Below are positions 5,716-9,593 of a stretch of 9,593 bases of DNA, one piece after another. The position numbers and the translations under genes are program-made. Positions within the stretch are counted from its first letter, which is position 1, and each line of letters opens with the position of its first letter. The DNA is taken from the NCBI GenBank assembly GCA_044228875.1, contig JBGAUA010000140.1:1-9593 (forward strand). Direction: 5' to 3'. The notes beneath the pieces were generated by a model that saw nothing but the letters and a program-made list of their open reading frames with translations, ran no database searches and had not been told where the DNA came from. The DNA comes from Epilinea sp044228875 (lineage in GTDB: Bacteria; Chloroflexota; Anaerolineae; Epilineales; Epilineaceae).

Positions 5716-5837
5716 ACCGACGGTGCGGCCGCGATCGCTTCCAGCCCCGGCGACAGTCCAGCGGGCCAGGCAGCGGCAGTGCCTGTGGTTCCGCCGTACC
5801 CGAACGGACCCGCGCGTCCGCCTCAAGGAGACATCCC

Positions 5838-7634
5838 ATGGCGCCAGCGTTGGGCGCGCCCGATCGGCGCTCCACCCTGACCATGCTCAGAACCTACCTC
5901 CGACCCGAAGGCCGGCGGGTGGCGGCCCTGGTCGTTCTCACCTTCGGCACGGTGGGCCTTGACCTCTACGTGCCGCAGTTGATGCGGCGCTTCATCGACG
6001 GTGCGCAGGGCAGCGTGCCGATCGCCGACCTCGGCCGGTTGGCCCTGACCTTCCTGCTCCTGGCCTTGGTCAAGGAGTCGGCCCAGGCGGCCGGCGCATA
6101 CGTGGGCCAGGACCTGCGCTGGCGAGCGACCAACCGCATGCGCGCCGACCTGACGCGACATACCCTGCGCCTGGGAATGGACTTCCACCACGGCCAGACG
6201 CCGGGCAAGATGATCGAGCGCGTCGATGGCGATGTGACGGCGCTCTCCAACCTGATGAGCGACACCTTTCTCAAGGTGGCCTCCAACGTCCTGGTCACCA
6301 TCGGCGTCCTCGTGCTCCTCGCCCGCGAGGACTGGCGCCTGGGCGCGGCCTTCGCCGCCTTCGTCCTGGTGGCGAGCCTGGGCCTGCGCCGCGCGGCGGG
6401 CATCGCCGTGCCGGCCTGGACCAGGGTGCGAGAGGCCTCGGCGGAGCTCTTCGGCTTCCTGGAGGAGAAGCTGGCCGGCACTGAGGACATCCGCGCCTCA
6501 GGAGCCCGCGACTGGGTGTTGGCGCGTTTCCTTGATCGCAGCGGCGACTACCGTCGCCTGCATCAGCGGGCCGGCATGTTGGGCTCCGCGGTCTGGGTGG
6601 GCACGATCGCCCTCTTCACCATGGGCAACGCCCTGGCCTTCGGCATGAGCGCCTGGCTCTTCACCGCCGGCGGAATCACCGTGGGTACGGTCTACCTCAT
6701 CTTCCATTACACCGAGAAGCTGCGCGAGCCCATCGAGCAGCTGAGCCACCAACTGGAGGAGATCCAGCGGGCCGGCGGCGCGATGAAGCGGGTGGTGGAG
6801 CTCTTCCAGCTCCCCGTCCGCCAGCGGCCGGAGGGCGGATTGGCCCTTCCTGGTGGCGCCCTGGGCTTGGACATCCAAGACCTGGACTTTGGCTACGTTC
6901 CAGATCGGCCCGCGTTGGCCAACCTGAACGTCAAGCTCGTGCCAGGCGAGGTGCTGGGTCTACTGGGACGCACCGGCAGCGGCAAGACGACGCTGTCGCG
7001 TCTGCTCTTTCGGCTCTACGACATCGATGGCGGCTCCGTGCGACTGGGCGGGGTGGAGCTGCGCGAGGCCCACCTGGCGGGCTTGCGGCAGCGCATCGGG
7101 CTGGTGACCCAGGACGTGCAGGTACTGGGCGCCTCGGTGCGCGAGAACCTGCGCTTCTTCGACCCGGAGATCTCCGACGAGCGCATCCACGCCGCGCTCA
7201 GCGACCTGGGCCTGACCGATTGGCTCGCGGCGCTGCCGCAGGGGCTGGACACCGAGCTGGAAGCGGGTGCCGGCGGCCTCTCCGCCGGCGAGGCCCAGCT
7301 GCTGGCCTTTGCCCGGGTCTTCCTGCGCGATCCAGGTCTGGTCATTCTGGACGAGGCCTCGGCCCGCCTGGATCCTGCCACCGAGCAGCGCATCGAGCGA
7401 GCGGTGGACAAGCTGCTGGCGGGTCGGACGGGCATCGTCATCGCCCATCGTCTGGGCACCGTGGCCCGCTGCGACCGGATCCTCATCCTGGAGGACGGGC
7501 GGCAGCTGGAGGCGGGCGAGCGACTGGCCCTGCTGGCCGATCCCAGCTCGCGCTTCAGTCGCCTGATGGCCCTGGGACATGAACATTCGCGGGGTGGCAA
7601 CGGCGCCGACCCCTTGCTGGAGGTGCTGGCATGA
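5838..7634 (+). CDS. ABC exporter half-transporter A (membrane domain plus ATPase; catalytic glutamate present)
   Basis: A 598-residue protein: a six-helix type IV exporter membrane domain (about residues 25-300; hydrophobic runs near 28-50, 64-84, 148-188 and 250-290) followed by a nucleotide-binding domain. Walker A is GRTGSGKTT (377-385), the Q-loop Gln is 425, the signature is LSAGE (481-485) rather than LSGGQ, Walker B is LVILDE with catalytic Glu506, and the H-loop His is 537. The start at 5838 is set by AAGGAG 7 bases upstream; the frame is open back to 5607 but crosses the hairpin region. The next ABC gene overlaps by ATGA. Family knowledge: such pairs form heterodimeric exporters for drugs, lipids or peptides. 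There is no N-terminal C39 peptidase domain. The substrate is unknown. Expression probably depends on read-through of the upstream leader. Confidence 0.95.
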   Translation: MAPALGAPDRRSTLTMLRTYLRPEGRRVAALVVLTFGTVGLDLYVPQLMRRFIDGAQGSVPIADLGRLALTFLLLALVKESAQAAGAYVGQDLRWRATNRMRADLTRHTLRLGMDFHHGQTPGKMIERVDGDVTALSNLMSDTFLKVASNVLVTIGVLVLLAREDWRLGAAFAAFVLVASLGLRRAAGIAVPAWTRVREASAELFGFLEEKLAGTEDIRASGARDWVLARFLDRSGDYRRLHQRAGMLGSAVWVGTIALFTMGNALAFGMSAWLFTAGGITVGTVYLIFHYTEKLREPIEQLSHQLEEIQRAGGAMKRVVELFQLPVRQRPEGGLALPGGALGLDIQDLDFGYVPDRPALANLNVKLVPGEVLGLLGRTGSGKTTLSRLLFRLYDIDGGSVRLGGVELREAHLAGLRQRIGLVTQDVQVLGASVRENLRFFDPEISDERIHAALSDLGLTDWLAALPQGLDTELEAGAGGLSAGEAQLLAFARVFLRDPGLVILDEASARLDPATEQRIERAVDKLLAGRTGIVIAHRLGTVARCDRILILEDGRQLEAGERLALLADPSSRFSRLMALGHEHSRGGNGADPLLEVLA

Positions 7635-9499
7635 TCGGTCGCCTGGACCTGATCGACACGTCGAAAGACATCGCCCTTCCGCCTGAGGGCAACATGGGCA
7701 CCTGGCGCATGGCCGGCCGCCTGGCGGCCTTCCGGCCCGGCATGTGGCTGGTCGACGCCCTGCTTTGGGGCCTGGTCTGGAGCCTGCCGGTGGCTTCCGG
7801 TCTGGTGATCAAGGCGATCTTCGACCAGCTGACCGGTTCGGCGCCGGCAGGCCTCGGCCTCGGCGGCCTCCTGGCGGTGTTGGTGGGCATCGGGGCGGCA
7901 CGCATCCTGGCCATCCTTGGCGGCATCCTGGTCAACGTCGACTTCATCGAGCAGATCTCCGCCCTCATGCGCATCAACCTGCTCGGCTACGTTCTGGACC
8001 AGCCGGGGGCCAAGGCGATGACTGAGTCTTCGGGCAAGGCCGTCAGCCGCTTTCGCGACGATGTCGACGACCTGCGCTTCGCCACCGAATGGACCGTGGA
8101 CCTGGCGGGCATGGCCATCGGCGGCTTGGTGTCCTTGGTCATGTTGCTGAGCATCGAGCCGCGGATGACCTTGGTGGTCTTCGCTCCCTTGATCATCATC
8201 GTCTTCGTGGTGCATGTGCTCAAGACGCGCCTGGAGCGCTACCGGCTGGCCAGCCGCAGGGCCACCAGCCGGGTGACGGGCTTCCTGGGCGATGTCTATG
8301 GCGGCATTCTGGCAGTGAAGGCGTCGACGGCTGAGGAGCCGGTGCTTGGCCACTTCCAGGCGCTCAACGAGACGCGGCGACAGGCGGCGCTCAAGGACAC
8401 CCTGTTGACCGCCCTGCTCAACACGCTCTTCGGCTCAGCGCAGAGCATCGGCACGGGCCTGATCCTGCTGCTCTCGGCGAGCCTCCTTCGCGCCGGAAGC
8501 TTCACGGTGGGGGATCTGGCCCTCTTTGTCCTGCTGCTCGGCCGGGTGACGGAGATCATGTTCGCCGTGGGCAACATGCTGGCCTGGCACAAGCAGGCCG
8601 GCGTGTCGCGTGATCGCCTGCGGTCGCTCATGGGCGGTGCCCCGGCCGCGGCCGTGGTGGCCCACCGCCCATTGGACCTGACGCGTTCGGCGGTGGTTCC
8701 ACCGCCGCCGGCCCTGGCCGAAGGGGACCGCCTCCAGCGACTGGAGTTGATGGGTCTGGGATACCGGCATCCCAGCAGCGGCCATGGGGTATCAGGCATC
8801 GACCTGACGGTGCGCGCCGGGGAGTTCGTGGTGGTCACGGGTCGGGTGGGTTCAGGCAAGACGACGCTGCTGCGCGCGCTCCTGGGCCTGCTGTCGGCAC
8901 AGGAGGGTCGACTGCTATGGAACGGCCGGCCGGTGCTCGATGCGGGGGCTTTCATGGTGCCGCCCCGCGCGGCCTACACGCCGCAGGCGCCGCGGCTCTT
9001 CAGCGCCACCCTGCGCGAGAACCTGCTCATGGGCCGGCCTGACAGTGACGAGGCCGTCATGGACGCCGTCCTTATGGCCGTGCTGGACGAAGACCTGGGC
9101 CGCCTGGAAGCCGGACTGGACACGGTGGTCGGCCCGCGCGGGGTCAAGCTCTCGGGCGGCCAGCTGCAGCGCGCGGCCGCGGCGCGGATGTTCGTTCGCC
9201 GCCCGCAGCTGCTGGTCTTCGACGACCTGTCCAGCGCATTGGACATCGAGACGGAGGCACGGCTGTGGGAAGGAATCTTCGGCGCCGAGACCGGCGGCGG
9301 CGCGGACGTCCCTGAGCGCCCCGCCTGCCTGGTGGTCTCCCATCGCCGGCCGGCCCTGCTGCGCGCCGACCGCATCCTCCTGCTCAAGGACGGGCGGATG
9401 GAGGACACGGGCACCTTGGCGGAGCTGCTGGAGCGATCGGCGGAGATGCGCCGGCTGTGGGAGGGGGGCCGGGGCGAAGGGAGAGGGGAGGTGGGCTGA
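7631..9499 (+). CDS. ABC exporter half-transporter B (membrane domain plus ATPase; Asp replaces catalytic Glu)
   Basis: A 622-residue partner of the preceding half-transporter. Its ATG overlaps that gene's TGA, with GGAGGT (7619-7624) just upstream. Hydrophobic runs near residues 41-66, 76-104, 156-198, 258-286 and 293-318 make the membrane domain. In the nucleotide-binding domain Walker A is GRVGSGKT (404-411), the Q-loop Gln is 452, the signature is canonical LSGGQ (507-511), Walker B is LLVFDD with Asp532 where Glu is expected, and the H-loop His is 571. In the heterodimer this gives one complete site (Walker motifs of A with LSGGQ of B) and one degenerate site (Walker motifs of B with LSAGE of A), the pattern of asymmetric exporters such as BmrCD or TM287/288. 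The C-terminus is Gly/Glu/Arg-rich and unremarkable. Confidence 0.95.
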   Translation: MIGRLDLIDTSKDIALPPEGNMGTWRMAGRLAAFRPGMWLVDALLWGLVWSLPVASGLVIKAIFDQLTGSAPAGLGLGGLLAVLVGIGAARILAILGGILVNVDFIEQISALMRINLLGYVLDQPGAKAMTESSGKAVSRFRDDVDDLRFATEWTVDLAGMAIGGLVSLVMLLSIEPRMTLVVFAPLIIIVFVVHVLKTRLERYRLASRRATSRVTGFLGDVYGGILAVKASTAEEPVLGHFQALNETRRQAALKDTLLTALLNTLFGSAQSIGTGLILLLSASLLRAGSFTVGDLALFVLLLGRVTEIMFAVGNMLAWHKQAGVSRDRLRSLMGGAPAAAVVAHRPLDLTRSAVVPPPPALAEGDRLQRLELMGLGYRHPSSGHGVSGIDLTVRAGEFVVVTGRVGSGKTTLLRALLGLLSAQEGRLLWNGRPVLDAGAFMVPPRAAYTPQAPRLFSATLRENLLMGRPDSDEAVMDAVLMAVLDEDLGRLEAGLDTVVGPRGVKLSGGQLQRAAAARMFVRRPQLLVFDDLSSALDIETEARLWEGIFGAETGGGADVPERPACLVVSHRRPALLRADRILLLKDGRMEDTGTLAELLERSAEMRRLWEGGRGEGRGEVG

Positions 9500-9520
9500 C
9501 CACCTTCACGCCACAGTCGC

Positions 9521-9593
9521 TCAGGGCTGAACGAAGCCCCGTCCCGCATACCACCACAACAGCAGGATCCCAACGGCGATCCGGTCCCAGGCG
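9521..9593 (-). CDS. C-terminal end of a convergent gene, probably a membrane protein (partial)
   Basis: Reading leftwards from the right edge, one frame gives 23 residues, AWDRIAVGILLLWWYAGRG then FVQP, ending at TGA (9523-9521), 22 bases from the end of the second ABC gene. The run IAVGILLLWWYA looks like the last transmembrane helix of an integral membrane protein. Codons are G/C-ending in most positions. Too little is present to name a family, and chance is possible. Confidence 0.45.
   Translation of the reverse strand, partial: AWDRIAVGILLLWWYAGRGFVQP

Noticed and set aside
5607..5837. Upstream start for the first ABC gene
   Set aside because: The extension crosses the 17-bp hairpin and is Arg/Gly/Ser-rich filler. 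ATG 5838 has a strong AAGGAG and starts the normal family N-terminus.
7016..8353. Open frame of 445 codons on the minus strand across the ABC pair
   Set aside because: It is antisense to both nucleotide-binding and membrane domains that have all expected motifs. Its composition is His/Gln/Arg-rich as in typical antisense translations.
5489..9499. RiPP or bacteriocin biosynthesis cluster
   Set aside because: No modification enzyme, no C39 peptidase domain on the transporter, no double-glycine leader and no Cys or Ser/Thr-rich core in the 61-residue product. Export of the small protein remains only a possibility.
1..9593. Mobile elements, CRISPR arrays, tRNA or rRNA genes
   Set aside because: No transposase motif, terminal repeats, regularly spaced repeats or structural RNA gene was seen on either strand.

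Overview
The window is G+C-rich bacterial DNA with strong third-position G/C bias, good Shine-Dalgarno sites, tightly overlapping genes and sigma-70-like promoters. The gene set is an ECF sigma factor with a zinc-finger anti-sigma factor, a tandem GNAT protein, RecQ with an extra C-terminal HTH domain, and a two-gene ABC exporter. This is compatible with Chloroflexota or another high-GC lineage. No marker gene settles it, so the taxonomic reading is a low-confidence inference.

Left half, minus strand (1-4800). Read in the direction of transcription, recQ (2557-4800) comes first, then a two-domain GNAT acetyltransferase (1264-2352), then an ECF sigma factor (563-1150). The sigma gene overlaps by ATGA an anti-sigma factor that runs off the left edge (1-566). 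The anti-sigma gene has no stop codon inside the window and is easy to miss. A long inverted repeat (1201-1237) lies between the acetyltransferase and the sigma gene. recQ has its own promoter (TTGCCA-17-TATGCT).

Centre (4801-5837). This is a divergent intergenic region followed by an unusually long, structured leader for the exporter genes. It contains a near-consensus promoter (TTGACT-17-TAGACT) and an SD-led ORF of 22 codons. A textbook intrinsic terminator follows, and its 5' arm can instead pair with the last codons of the short ORF. Next come a weaker terminator-like hairpin that repeats parts of the first, a second SD-led ORF of 61 codons, and a perfect 17-bp hairpin one base after that ORF's stop. 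I read this as a ribosome-mediated attenuation system controlling the exporter. It resembles in principle the leader-peptide attenuator of Bacillus subtilis bmrCD, although the peptide is not one I recognise. It is the most interesting part of the window.

Right half, plus strand (5838-9499). Two translationally coupled half-transporters overlap by ATGA. The first has the catalytic Walker B glutamate but an LSAGE signature. The second has a canonical LSGGQ but aspartate in place of the catalytic glutamate. Together they predict a heterodimeric exporter with one competent and one degenerate ATP site. The last 73 bases hold the C-terminal end of a convergent gene, probably a membrane protein, on the minus strand.
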